Shown here: in pieces, positions 1-7,498 of the stretch
Layout of the letters: every line of letters begins with the position of its first letter
Numbering within the stretch: the first letter of the stretch is position 1
Source of the DNA: an uncultured Paracoccaceae bacterium
Lineage (GTDB): Bacteria > Pseudomonadota > Alphaproteobacteria > Rhodobacterales > Rhodobacteraceae
Direction: 5' to 3'
Assembly: GCA_947501025.1 (NCBI GenBank)
Contig: CANMUM010000001.1
Location: 62,001 to 126,000, forward strand
Length of the DNA: 64,000 nucleotides
Notes under the pieces: generated by a model
Seen by the model: only the letters and a program-made list of their open reading frames with translations
Database searches by the model: none
What the model was told of the DNA's origin: nothing
Position numbers and translations under genes: made by a program

Positions 1-2
1 AG

Positions 3-50
3 TTTATTCCTGAGAATGGCGGCGGTGCTGGGGTAAGACTTAGACAATGA
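3..50 (+). CDS. C-terminal end of an upstream gene (partial)
   Basis: An open frame entering from the left edge ends at TGA 48-50, leaving about 15 residues ending GGGAGVRLRQ. Its stop overlaps the next ATG in an ATGA arrangement, which is typical of translationally coupled genes, so it is probably the last codons of a real gene in the same operon as the small membrane protein that follows. Too little is visible to assign a function. The frame choice rests only on the overlap. Confidence 0.3.
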   Translation, partial: FIPENGGGAGVRLRQ

Positions 51-376
51 CTGAGACATCCAACCAAGGCACTCCTAGTAACAACGAAATATGGACATTT
101 TTTGATGATCTTTGGAAAACGTGGCGTTGGATAGGGCTCTCAACGGCTGGATTTTTTGCGTATTCACAGAGCCAGACTGTTTGGTATTTGGTGGGGGCTG
201 TGTTAGCTGGAGCAGTTGCATTTTATGTGTCGCTTTTATTTTACAGAAAATATACAAAATCTCCATTCATTCAGTTTTTTAATAATATATTCACTTTGGC
301 CTCATTGATTTATTCTGTGCTATCGCTGGGACAAGTATTTTATAGCCTGTATACATGGCTATTACATTTTTTTTGA
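47..376 (+). CDS. small membrane protein, possibly phage-associated
   Basis: A 109-residue protein with a polar N-terminus (about residues 1-25) followed by three hydrophobic stretches (roughly 28-43, 45-66 and 78-107), so probably an inner-membrane protein. The ATG overlaps the stop of the preceding frame (ATGA). It converges on the phage head genes, which end at 613. A small multi-helix membrane protein coupled to a preceding gene at the edge of a prophage could be a holin beside a lysin, but no family motif is recognised and this is only a guess from context. The 236 bases between it and the portal gene hold no clear gene. Confidence 0.5.
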   Translation: MTETSNQGTPSNNEIWTFFDDLWKTWRWIGLSTAGFFAYSQSQTVWYLVGAVLAGAVAFYVSLLFYRKYTKSPFIQFFNNIFTLASLIYSVLSLGQVFYSLYTWLLHFF

Positions 377-612
377 TCCAATGAGTCTACTAAGCAATAT
401 AGAAAAAATGCAAAAATAGTCCAACTCCGCTTATACCAACGTGATGTTTTCGGGACTTCCCACACATTTGCCATTATGGATGAGTTAGGACATTGGAAGA
501 ACGCCGCGCGAATATAGAGGTAATCCGCCGCGTTCTCTCGAGGTTTACCCACTCACGAGTAACGGGAACGCTTTGCCCTTATGAAATAAGCTGGTGCGTT
601 CTACCAATTCAT

Positions 613-1680
613 TTATGCCGCGTGATCACCCTCACCAAAATTGACCATTGTGAGGGCTTTTTGCATGTCTGCGCCACTTATGCCGCCTTCTTTTGCAGCT
701 ATCATCGCTTGAACAATTGCATTAAGTGAGCGCGAACGACCGCCGACATCATAAGCTTGAAGTGGTCGAAGCGTATCGATCATCACCTCTTGGCCAATTT
801 TTTCGCTAATTTCTTCACTTATGAGCATGGCGAGTGGTTGCAATGTCCATTGTGCAAGGTGTCGTTGCGCTTCCCTTATCAGAGGCCCAGTCGTTGCTTG
901 AGAGGTCATGCTGGGCAGTAAACCAAAGGCAAAATTGATTGACGCGCGCGCATCATTCAGGGTTTGGATCGGCATAGACTTTTGAAGGTCGGGACTTAAA
1001 TCTTGTGGTTTCCAATCGGAATTCGGAGCTGCACCACCCGCAGCGGACACGTTGACGGATTCACGCAAGATAATTCGCCCGCGTTTTCCACGAAAGCCAC
1101 GCGCCATTTTATCCAGTTTGGTTTCGTCACTTTCAGGCATTGGCACAATTGAGGAGCCAAATGGTGCATCGGAAAACACATCGGCTAAAACCGTTTCAAC
1201 CGCATTCAAAAGACCAGCCGTCAATTGTGAGCGCTTCAATGGCGCTGTGCCCGCATATGGCGCGGCCACATCAACTCCTGTCTTAAAATGCAGAACCTCA
1301 CCAGCCAAGGCAACTTGATTGCGCCCACCACCCACATCAGAGACGCTCACACGATAGGCAGTTGGTTTGCCATCTTTTGTGCTTAAGTCCCAATCTGCGC
1401 AAGGTATCAAACCATCATCACGCATCAAAAACACGGCCTCGCCGCGAAGTGCCATAGAGCGCCCAATCATTGCCAAATCATGCCGTGTTAAAAGATCGAA
1501 GCCTTGCACGTCAGCAAGTGAAAATCCATTCTCCCAAAGACTCACACATGATTGAACTGTTGCGGATAGCTCCGCAATGCCGCGCCGACCCGAAACATAA
1601 CTCTCACGCGCTGTCATAAGCTCCGCGGTAAATCCCGACATCGATGAACGCTTTTCAAGCTTTTTAGTGAATGGCCACAT
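613..1680 (-). CDS. phage portal protein (HK97 type)
   Basis: A 355-residue protein fitting the HK97-family portal, the dodecameric ring at the capsid vertex through which DNA is packaged and to which head-tail connectors bind. Visible family traits are the opening MWPF then a basic stretch, the SCVSLWENGFSLADV region near residues 45-60 matching the portal N-terminal segment, and a C-terminal helical part with QATTGPLIREAQRHLAQWTLQPL. The length is slightly shorter than the usual 380-420. Its ATG overlaps the stop of the connector gene by one base (TAATG). It is the last gene of the minus-strand head operon, whereas in most HK97-like phages the portal gene directly follows terminase. Confidence 0.85.
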   Translation of the reverse strand: MWPFTKKLEKRSSMSGFTAELMTARESYVSGRRGIAELSATVQSCVSLWENGFSLADVQGFDLLTRHDLAMIGRSMALRGEAVFLMRDDGLIPCADWDLSTKDGKPTAYRVSVSDVGGGRNQVALAGEVLHFKTGVDVAAPYAGTAPLKRSQLTAGLLNAVETVLADVFSDAPFGSSIVPMPESDETKLDKMARGFRGKRGRIILRESVNVSAAGGAAPNSDWKPQDLSPDLQKSMPIQTLNDARASINFAFGLLPSMTSQATTGPLIREAQRHLAQWTLQPLAMLISEEISEKIGQEVMIDTLRPLQAYDVGGRSRSLNAIVQAMIAAKEGGISGADMQKALTMVNFGEGDHAA

Positions 1681-2210
1681 TATTTTGCCCTCCGAATATA
1701 TCTTAATAAATCCGCTGCACCCGACAAATCCAGCGCGCGCGCCGCAGCGGATCCCGACCGCGTCCAGCTTTCTTGGATTGCACCATCCATATTCACAGCA
1801 TATTGCGACAAGCCCGCATTGTCTTGCGCTTGCTCTTGATAGTTCACATATCGAATGAGGGCTTGCTTGACGAACTCAGGCACGTCCAAGTTTTCACCAA
1901 CGCCAAGTTTTGCGGTCACACGATATTGCCCGCATCCCGAAAATTCTAAGCCAAGCGGTGATAGAAAAATCGGTTGGGCATTCCATTTCATATTGCTCCA
2001 ATGCTCAACTGAAATGATCTCATAGGGTGTAAGCGGAATTTCAAATTCGCGCACATCATCAACAATCCACTCCACTTGGCGCTCACAATATCGCTTATCG
2101 ATATAGCTTTCGACACGTTGAAAAGCCGCTATTTCTAGATCCTCTTTGCCATCGAGTTCATCAAAATGTGGGTATTCGGGTAATGTAAGTTCCTTTTCAG
2201 ATAGCAACAT
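1680..2210 (-). CDS. phage head-tail connector (gp6-like)
   Basis: A 176-residue, mostly helical protein between the protease and portal genes. Its N-terminal part (LTLPEYPHFDELDGKEDLEIAAFQRVESYID) and the middle VDDVREFEIPLTPYEIISVEHW resemble the phage QLRG / HK97 gp6-like DNA-packaging connector family, which forms the ring docked under the portal. The C-terminus ends in a basic YIRRAK. One base separates it from the protease stop, and its own stop overlaps the portal ATG. The assignment rests on position, size and loose similarity, so the family is likely but the exact subfamily is uncertain. Confidence 0.65.
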   Translation of the reverse strand: MLLSEKELTLPEYPHFDELDGKEDLEIAAFQRVESYIDKRYCERQVEWIVDDVREFEIPLTPYEIISVEHWSNMKWNAQPIFLSPLGLEFSGCGQYRVTAKLGVGENLDVPEFVKQALIRYVNYQEQAQDNAGLSQYAVNMDGAIQESWTRSGSAAARALDLSGAADLLRYIRRAK

Positions 2211-2211
2211 C

Positions 2212-2790
2212 TTAAAGCCTCCACTTGTTTAGAATTTTATGAATAACGGGCTTTGTCTCAGCGCAATTCCAATTGCGCGCCTCAATTTGAGCCTGTGGAT
2301 ATGCTGGGCGTGTGACCGCAGAGAGTTCAAATAGATCAGCTTTTTTCACGCTGCGCACTATCGCACCACCTTCGCTTCTAACTGATTCCGCGCCTTGATC
2401 ATTTGAGAGGCGAAAGCCTGGGGATATGCCCGTAACTAGCCGCGCCTCAAGAGCTGATAGAAAATCTTTGACATATGAAACGCCTTGCAGTTCAGAAGAT
2501 ATGCGCGCCTCAAATTCTAGCGCTTCATCACCATCAAATAGATCAAGAGTACCTGCAACACGGCTTGCAATCGGCTTGTCGTAATCATGGGCATAAAGCA
2601 AATGAACATCATCACCAGCATCAATGCGAGGGCCGAATGCACGCCCCTCGATCTTTTCTTTTCGTGTAGCAACACCTCGACCGCCCTCATAAAGGACGGT
2701 TTCGGAATTGTAAGGGAAGCGGCCATTAAGCGTGACCGTTTCGCCCGTCTTGCGGAGTTCAAGCCCGCCTTTGTGACCGCCCCAAAGCAT
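2212..2790 (-). CDS. HK97-family prohead protease
   Basis: A 192-residue serine protease of the U35 (HK97 gp4-like) type, which cleaves the scaffold/delta domain from the capsid protein during prohead maturation. The catalytic His is seen at about residue 68 in YAHDYDKPI, and the Ser at about 123 in VTGISPGF. The family's closing signature LFELSAVTRPAYPQAQIEAR sits near residues 152-171. The start ATG shares one base with the stop of the major capsid gene (TAATG). The protease is encoded downstream of its substrate; in the usual order it lies upstream. Confidence 0.88.
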   Translation of the reverse strand: MLWGGHKGGLELRKTGETVTLNGRFPYNSETVLYEGGRGVATRKEKIEGRAFGPRIDAGDDVHLLYAHDYDKPIASRVAGTLDLFDGDEALEFEARISSELQGVSYVKDFLSALEARLVTGISPGFRLSNDQGAESVRSEGGAIVRSVKKADLFELSAVTRPAYPQAQIEARNWNCAETKPVIHKILNKWRL

Positions 2791-4031
2791 TAAGCGCCAC
2801 CAATGCCAGTTAGAATTTCAATCTGTGAAGCTCGTGAAATTGTAACATCAGCGGTTGTGATCGCGGTTAACATCAAGCTACCGCTAGGCGCTTTTGTGTA
2901 CGGATCACGGATCAAGTCAACCGCGCCCCATGTTCCAATAAAGAACGGTGCAACTCCACCAACCTTTGTTGTCATGATGGCCTTTGTAGCATCTGTGATT
3001 GCGTGATTTGACAAGTGCACATTCTTGATTTTTGAGATAAGGCGATCCCAGTCAGAAACGGCTGTGCCTGAGATGAGCAAATCATCCATTGCATCAAACA
3101 CATCGGGATTGAGCATCAAGTTCACATCACCAGCGCCCGCCGCTGCATTGGCCTTCATGAAGCGAACAACCGCCGCGCGAAACGCTGCATATGAAGCCGC
3201 CGCTCCTATTGCTGTCTCGGTAATTCCCCAATCCTCAGCGCCCGTGAATAGGCCAGTAGGCTCACCCCCTGACCCAATGCCATTAAAGACAGCCTTGTCG
3301 AGAGCCTCACCAATTGCACCATTCATATCGCGACGAATAGCTTGCTCCAAACCGCCCCCGCTTTGTTTAAGCGTCTTGCGCGTGATTTTCATCTGAACGC
3401 CGAGATTGTGATCTGGTTTTAAGGGACGATCTAATGTCGTATAGGCTTGCGGTTTAGACACATCACCCGTTTCACCAAGCGCCCAACCAGCCGTGACTTT
3501 TGACGTTGTAAGCGGAAACTCAACTTCACCAACGGGAATATTGATCATCTGACCGCCCATGCGTGAAGCCATTGAATTTGCGAACAAGCGCTCAATGATT
3601 GGACGCGTTGAAACGGGGTTGGGTGTACCGCTTGAAACGGTCTCACCTTCGCGAACCTCAAGAGCTTGCCAAGGAATTGGAATACCTTGATAGCCGCCTT
3701 GTGAACGCAACTCAGTTACGATCTCATTTGTCGCACCATCAAGAGCCTTGCCTTCATCGATATTCAATGCAACTTGACGCACCTCAAAACCATTAATGAC
3801 TTCTTGCCATTCGGTATCTGAGCGGGTTTCAAGCTCTTTACCAGCTTGTGAGCGTTCTTCATCTTCCGCCACCAGAGATGCACGATAGCGGGTTTCATTG
3901 GTTTTGTATTCCGTATCCAATGCCTCCATTGAACGGGTTTCATCTTCGGTTGGTTGCTCTTTGCCAACGAGTGAGGCCAGTTCTTGGCGTATTTCACTTT
4001 GTCGACGATTAATTTTAACAGATTCAAGCAT
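2790..4031 (-). CDS. HK97-fold major capsid protein
   Basis: A 413-residue major capsid protein. Residues 1 to about 105 are charged and helical, matching the scaffolding delta domain removed by the prohead protease. From about 115 onward comes the HK97 shell domain, with RPIIERLFANSMASRMGG, the GWALGETGDVSKP stretch, the QMKITRKTLKQSGG segment near the E-loop/spine region, FNGIGSGGEPTGLF, and a C-terminal TISRASQIEILTGIGGA. The length is typical of the phage capsid family with a delta domain. It overlaps HNH upstream by 8 bases and the protease downstream by 1 base, so the head operon is probably translationally coupled. Confidence 0.9.
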   Translation of the reverse strand: MLESVKINRRQSEIRQELASLVGKEQPTEDETRSMEALDTEYKTNETRYRASLVAEDEERSQAGKELETRSDTEWQEVINGFEVRQVALNIDEGKALDGATNEIVTELRSQGGYQGIPIPWQALEVREGETVSSGTPNPVSTRPIIERLFANSMASRMGGQMINIPVGEVEFPLTTSKVTAGWALGETGDVSKPQAYTTLDRPLKPDHNLGVQMKITRKTLKQSGGGLEQAIRRDMNGAIGEALDKAVFNGIGSGGEPTGLFTGAEDWGITETAIGAAASYAAFRAAVVRFMKANAAAGAGDVNLMLNPDVFDAMDDLLISGTAVSDWDRLISKIKNVHLSNHAITDATKAIMTTKVGGVAPFFIGTWGAVDLIRDPYTKAPSGSLMLTAITTADVTISRASQIEILTGIGGA

Positions 4032-4362
4032 ATGGTTTCTCCTTTGTAGCTTGTGGTTTTTGGCAATTATTCACCAATTTTCGCCACGCCATGCGGCGGG
4101 GGTTGATTTGCGCATGTCCAAGTTCATGCGCCGTTTTTCTCGCATGGCATTGCCCACAAAGCGTTTGTAGGTTGTCGAGCGAAAATGCTAATTCGGGATG
4201 TGTGCGAACGGGTTTGATGTGATCAACTTCAAGGCGCATACGTGTATGGCATTCAACACATTGCCAATCATCGCGCTCAAGGGCGCGTTGACGCAAAACC
4301 TTCCACCGTTTGGTGCGTGTGACCTGTTGAGAATGGCGGCGATATTCTCTTGCATTTACCAT
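4024..4362 (-). CDS. phage HNH endonuclease
   Basis: A 112-residue HNH nuclease. The fold is visible as CVEC (zinc pair), then EVDHIKPV with the first HNH His, then LDNLQTLCGQCHARK giving the Asn, the second CxxC and the final His. Small HNH proteins of this type sit next to terminase in HK97-like phages and satellites, where they help the terminase cut at cos. That role is known for the family and inferred here. It overlaps the capsid gene by 8 bases and the preceding gene by 7 bases, in the middle of the head operon rather than beside TerS. Confidence 0.88.
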   Translation of the reverse strand: MVNAREYRRHSQQVTRTKRWKVLRQRALERDDWQCVECHTRMRLEVDHIKPVRTHPELAFSLDNLQTLCGQCHARKTAHELGHAQINPRRMAWRKLVNNCQKPQATKEKPYA

Positions 4363-4715
4363 CCTGAAACCTCAGCTTTATAAAAATGCGTTTCACCTGC
4401 GGGCGCGAAGCGTTCAATATTTTCGATACCAAGATCAATGTCACCCACGCGAATTTTATCATGGGTAGTCGGTGCAAAATCCAAGCCTTCCATGGAAATG
4501 AGTACGACGACCTTTGAAACGGACTGGAAACCGCCGCCCATAATTTCCGCAACATTTTTCAAATTTGAAAATAGGACAAAACAAGAATGTTCCGTACGCG
4601 TTTTATCTTTCGTGCCCCCAAAACTATCTGCGGTATATCCCGCATACTTTAAAATCATTGCCTGAGTTCCACGGCGCTTGATCAACCGTGTTGCTTTATT
4701 CGTCAAATAAGCCAA
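4356..4715 (-). CDS. probable phage head closure / head-tail joining protein
   Basis: A 119-residue, beta-rich protein between TerL and HNH. Its size and content (LIKRRGTQAMILKY at the start, a central GFQSVSKVVVLIS, then DKIRVGDIDLGIENIERFAPAGE) fit the small beta-barrel head-closure/stopper proteins of siphophages, where the loop after a KI.VGD-like turn faces the channel. It overlaps TerL by 20 bases and HNH by 7. No catalytic motif is present. The call is by fold-like appearance and position, not by a definitive signature. Confidence 0.5.
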   Translation of the reverse strand: MAYLTNKATRLIKRRGTQAMILKYAGYTADSFGGTKDKTRTEHSCFVLFSNLKNVAEIMGGGFQSVSKVVVLISMEGLDFAPTTHDKIRVGDIDLGIENIERFAPAGETHFYKAEVSGW

Positions 4716-6228
4716 AGAATTGCGCCTCCTTTTGATTGTGTCCCTGCATACGCGCGCCTTGCGCGACTGCCAAAACCGTTGCTGATGCAGGATCGATACG
4801 GCCTTTTGAACGACCCTTTGCGAGTTTCATGTTGCCACTCGCATCAAGGATCACGACTGTCTCAGCGAATGCAGATTGGAGCAAAAGTGATTTCTCGGTT
4901 TTGACTTGGCCGTCAAAAACGGCGCGGCGAAAACGTTCACAATCCTCGGCGCTATCCTTGACCATGCCCCGCCACAAAATTTGCGTGCGAATTTGAAGTG
5001 CATCGATGGCCTCACCAACCTCACTTTGCTTGAAGCGGTCGGCAACGATGTATGCAATATCTTGACCTTGAACATGATCGATGGTGTTTTTAATCCAATC
5101 CACAATTGGCACTGTACGATCACCAAGGGTTGAAAGTTCGCCACGACGTTGCATTTCAAGATAGCGCCCACGCACCCCATCAACCGCGCCTCGATCTTGT
5201 AAATCTGGCTTACTTGGGAATGTACCACGGCATTCTAAACGTCCAGTTTCAGGCCAGTAAAACGCCGCAGCGGACATTGAAGCCGAGCCACCCAAATCAA
5301 GCCCGATAACCACTTGCCCTTTACGTGGTGGCAAATCATCGGTCTCACAACCAAGCCATTCATCGACCGTGAGAAGCACATCGCGATTTTCTGCACTGAC
5401 ACGCTCATTGCGATTGTATAATCTGAAATTGGTCAAGGTTGCACCACCACGCGCCATTGCGCGGCGTGCATCTGATTGCAGACGTTCCAATGTAAACCCA
5501 ATGCCATGCTCAGAGCCGGGATTCGCAATCTTTAGGCTTTCCAAATCATCGGCTGGTAAACCTGCATCTGGTTTATGTTCTTGGCGATAAGTCCCTTCAA
5601 CTGGATCATCTAGCCAAACCGAAAAAGCGTGTGCATCATCACTGGCACTTGTTGAGATGATTAAAGCGCGGCCATCGCGCTTACCAAGCCCAGATAGCAG
5701 TGCATGTTCAAGTTCATCACCCTTGCCACTATGCCAGTGCCCGCGCTCGTCCATGATCGCGAATGTGGGCGACGTGCCCAGCACGCTTTTGCCCTCACTG
5801 GAAACGGCTTTGATCATATGTTCTCCATCAAAGGTGATTTCGCCGCGTGGAAATTGTCTGATTACAAATCGCTTTTGTTCACTTGGCGCGAGATAGCGGA
5901 TAAAGCCTTCCACATATCGAAACGCAACAAGCGCTTGTTGCTGGGTGCGGGCGGCGAAAATGATCTCTCGGCGTGGTTGGGTATCCCACGCACCCAGCAA
6001 TTCACCAAGCGCCAACCCAGCACTCAAGGCGGTCTTGGCATTGCCGCGTCCAATACTCAGCACCCCGATATTCACATCATCTGAATACGATCCTTCAATA
6101 AATTGGCGCTGAAACGGCGCGAGCGTTAGTGGTTCACCAGCCATTTTGCCCTCTGGAATCGTGAGGCTTTCCAAAAATTCTATCGCCAATTGCGCTCTAT
6201 TTCTATCAACCATTTCAATGGCTTCCAT
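4696..6228 (-). CDS. phage terminase large subunit
   Basis: A 510-residue packaging motor. The ATPase half shows FQRQFIEGSY, a Walker A-like SIGRGNAKT near residue 60, and a Walker B FAIMDERGHW. The nuclease half shows an RNase H-like VIGLDLGGSASMSAAAFY, the IVADRFKQSEV strand, and RIDPASATVLA near the C-terminus with the metal-binding Asp. It translocates DNA through the portal and cuts concatemers. It belongs to the TerL group found with HK97-type heads. The longest start is ATG 6228, but an in-frame ATG at 6213 has GGAAG 8 bases upstream and may be the true start. It is the first gene of the head run. The 430 bp upstream are gene-free and hold the RNA candidate. Confidence 0.88.
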   Translation of the reverse strand: MEAIEMVDRNRAQLAIEFLESLTIPEGKMAGEPLTLAPFQRQFIEGSYSDDVNIGVLSIGRGNAKTALSAGLALGELLGAWDTQPRREIIFAARTQQQALVAFRYVEGFIRYLAPSEQKRFVIRQFPRGEITFDGEHMIKAVSSEGKSVLGTSPTFAIMDERGHWHSGKGDELEHALLSGLGKRDGRALIISTSASDDAHAFSVWLDDPVEGTYRQEHKPDAGLPADDLESLKIANPGSEHGIGFTLERLQSDARRAMARGGATLTNFRLYNRNERVSAENRDVLLTVDEWLGCETDDLPPRKGQVVIGLDLGGSASMSAAAFYWPETGRLECRGTFPSKPDLQDRGAVDGVRGRYLEMQRRGELSTLGDRTVPIVDWIKNTIDHVQGQDIAYIVADRFKQSEVGEAIDALQIRTQILWRGMVKDSAEDCERFRRAVFDGQVKTEKSLLLQSAFAETVVILDASGNMKLAKGRSKGRIDPASATVLAVAQGARMQGHNQKEAQFFGLFDE

Positions 6229-6250
6229 AATTCGAGAGAGAAAAGGAAAC

Positions 6251-6279
6251 TTCGACGCCGGTCTCCATAGCTATATAAA
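6251..6279 (+). promoter_or_regulatory. candidate sigma-70-type promoter reading into the structured RNA
   Basis: TTCGAC at 6251-6256, a 17-base spacer and TATAAA at 6274-6279 form a plausible promoter on the plus strand, which would start transcription at about 6286 in a run of G. It points away from TerL and into the hairpin-rich stretch that ends in the terminator at 6621-6661. The minus 35 box matches the consensus only in part, so this is suggestive only. Confidence 0.35.
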
Positions 6280-6380
6280 ACGGGGGCATTGGGACCCTTT
6301 TAACATCTACATTTTGTTTGTTCATTATCTTCATTATCTTCTTTCCCTCTACTACTTGTCTGCGATTGCTCTTTGGTGAG

Positions 6381-6661
6381 ACCCTGAGCTAAGGGCATAG
6401 GAAGATCAGTCCCAGCATGTAGCTGAGCCGATCCCTAGCCCCTAACGATGCTGATCTGCTCTTCGGAGCCGACCCCTCGCTTTGGGCAGTACTGATCACT
6501 AAGACCCTGTCAGTACCTTGGCCGCTACTTAACCGATCATGGGTTCTAATCGGGGGATCAGGCTTCGGCCTTTCGGACTGCCCTTGACGTGTGATCCCGT
6601 CCCGTGGTACGTCATAACAACCCTATCGCCACCGTCTCTAAACCGTCCGATAGGGCTTTTT
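6381..6661 (+). ncRNA. unassigned structured non-coding RNA candidate
   Basis: This gene-free stretch (within 6229-6666) contains a chain of complementary segments on the plus strand. They are CCCT/AGGG (6382-6385 with 6392-6395); AGAT+CAGCAT with ATGCTG+ATCT (6403-6406 and 6413-6418 with 6448-6457); GCTC-TTCG-GAGC (6458-6469); GGGCA/TGCCC (6484-6488 with 6579-6583), which encloses GTACTGA/TCAGTAC (6489-6495 with 6510-6516), CCGAT/ATCGG (6533-6537 with 6549-6553) and AGGC-TTCG-GCCT (6560-6571); TGACGT/ACGTCA (6585-6590 with 6609-6614); and the terminator hairpin. Two cUUCGg tetraloops and the terminal U tract favour the plus strand as the transcript. It does not match what is recognisable of tmRNA, RNase P, 6S, SRP or group I/II introns. 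A cos/pac packaging structure is the main alternative. Confidence 0.5.
6621..6661 (+). terminator. rho-independent terminator of the RNA candidate
   Basis: The perfect 8-bp stem CCCTATCG (6621-6628) / CGATAGGG (6648-6655) is followed by CTTTTTATT. The T tract lies on the plus-strand side; the minus-strand side has only TTGTT. It therefore terminates plus-strand transcription just before the convergent small gene that ends at 6667. Confidence 0.7.
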
Positions 6662-6666
6662 ATTGT

Positions 6667-6894
6667 CTAAAACTCCTCTATAAATTCGATTTCACTTGTT
6701 TCAGGACGAAACTCTTGAATGAGCTTGCGCATCCAATATTCCTGCTTGGTACTGGGCCTCCAATTGCGCCCCTTGCGCTTGGCATGGCCTAGAATTGATT
6801 TTGTGAAGCCTTTAGCCCAATCGCTCGCATCCTTTGATGCCAGAACAATTTTTGCATAGAACAATATGAATTCTTCTATCTCGGAGTTTGTCAT
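6667..6894 (-). CDS. small phage-region protein of unknown function
   Basis: A 75-residue protein, mostly helical, with a basic middle (GFTKSILGHAKRKGRNWRPSTKQEYWMRKL). This layout, a WAxGF stretch then a basic segment and WRPSxKQ, looks like small conserved proteins of alphaproteobacterial phages and plasmids, but no function is recognised. Its ATG overlaps the stop of the 118-residue gene upstream in an ATGA arrangement, so the two are co-translated. It could be a DNA-binding accessory or part of a packaging or replication module. Confidence 0.55.
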   Translation of the reverse strand: MTNSEIEEFILFYAKIVLASKDASDWAKGFTKSILGHAKRKGRNWRPSTKQEYWMRKLIQEFRPETSEIEFIEEF

Positions 6895-7247
6895 ACCAAC
6901 GCCTCCGCAAGCTTCTTGCGTTCAACTGCGCTTAATCCTTTACAAGATCGCCATATCTCATTCTTGATTTCCTTGGCCTTACGGCGGCGCAATTCATTAC
7001 CAATAACGTTGTAATAAGCCGTGAGTGTCGTTACTTCGCTATTTGAAGCCCACCATTGCGCATCATCTAAAAGATCAAAATCGGGAATTGGTGGGGATTG
7101 CTGATTGGCTTTCCAAATACCCACAACGTTTTCAACAACCCGAACAGTACATTCATTAAGAATATCCCAAAGTCTCATGCCATTGATAAAGTTTTCTGTT
7201 TCTTCTTGCGTTGTTGTTGCTGAAGAATTTGTTGCTTTATGGCTCAT
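6891..7247 (-). CDS. small phage-region protein of unknown function
   Basis: A 118-residue protein with a polar N-terminus rich in Ser/Thr/Glu (1-22), a central helical part (MRLWDILNECTVRVVENVVGIW), the odd motif DDAQWWASNSEVTTLTAYY, and a basic C-terminal half (NELRRRKAKEIKNEIWRSCKGLSAVERKKLAEAL). No family is recognised. It is first in the visible minus-strand phage operon, directly downstream of the repeat-containing control region, so it may be a regulator or an early function. A small terminase subunit is possible from position, but no clear helix-turn-helix was seen. Confidence 0.55.
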   Translation of the reverse strand: MSHKATNSSATTTQEETENFINGMRLWDILNECTVRVVENVVGIWKANQQSPPIPDFDLLDDAQWWASNSEVTTLTAYYNVIGNELRRRKAKEIKNEIWRSCKGLSAVERKKLAEALV

Positions 7248-7281
7248 GAGAAAGCCCTCACCGACAGCGACAAAAATAGGT

Positions 7282-7343
7282 TGGTAAAGTTGGAACTAAA
7301 AGAGCTAACTCTTTGATTTAATATAACTGGTAAAGTTGGAACT
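7282..7343. repeat. two 16-bp direct repeats flanking a palindrome, probable operator
   Basis: The 16-base sequence TGGTAAAGTTGGAACT occurs exactly at 7282-7297 and 7328-7343 (46 bp apart, start to start). Between them lie the palindrome AAAGAG-CTAA-CTCTTT (7299-7314) and a minus-strand TATATT (7322-7327) that could serve as a -10 box for the phage genes starting at 7247. The layout suggests a regulator-binding control region. A recombination or replication site is possible. The remainder of 7248-7498 holds no gene. Confidence 0.55.
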
Positions 7344-7498
7344 TTTCTTGTTAAACTCTTGCGTGTGTTGATTTTACGATGATCTGATGGGATCACCACC
7401 TCTATATTTCAGAATCATAAAAACAATTAGTTTGCTCAATCACCAACATGGTTGGGCACATGCCTAATATTGATCTGATTTGGTTTATCTAATGGCGC

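Noticed and set aside
2803-3396. Plus-strand open frames across the capsid gene
   Set aside because: They are antisense shadows of a well-supported capsid gene and resemble no protein family.
613-6228. Gene transfer agent head cluster (RcGTA-like)
   Set aside because: Rhodobacterales GTAs keep the terminase-portal-protease-capsid order with tail genes following; here the head order is reversed, an HNH is present and no GTA tail genes are visible.
6541-6556. T-arm-like GGTTCTAATC, suggesting a tRNA or tmRNA
   Set aside because: Flanking bases do not form a T stem; they pair as CCGAT/ATCGG in another hairpin, and no acceptor stem, anticodon arm or CCA is present.
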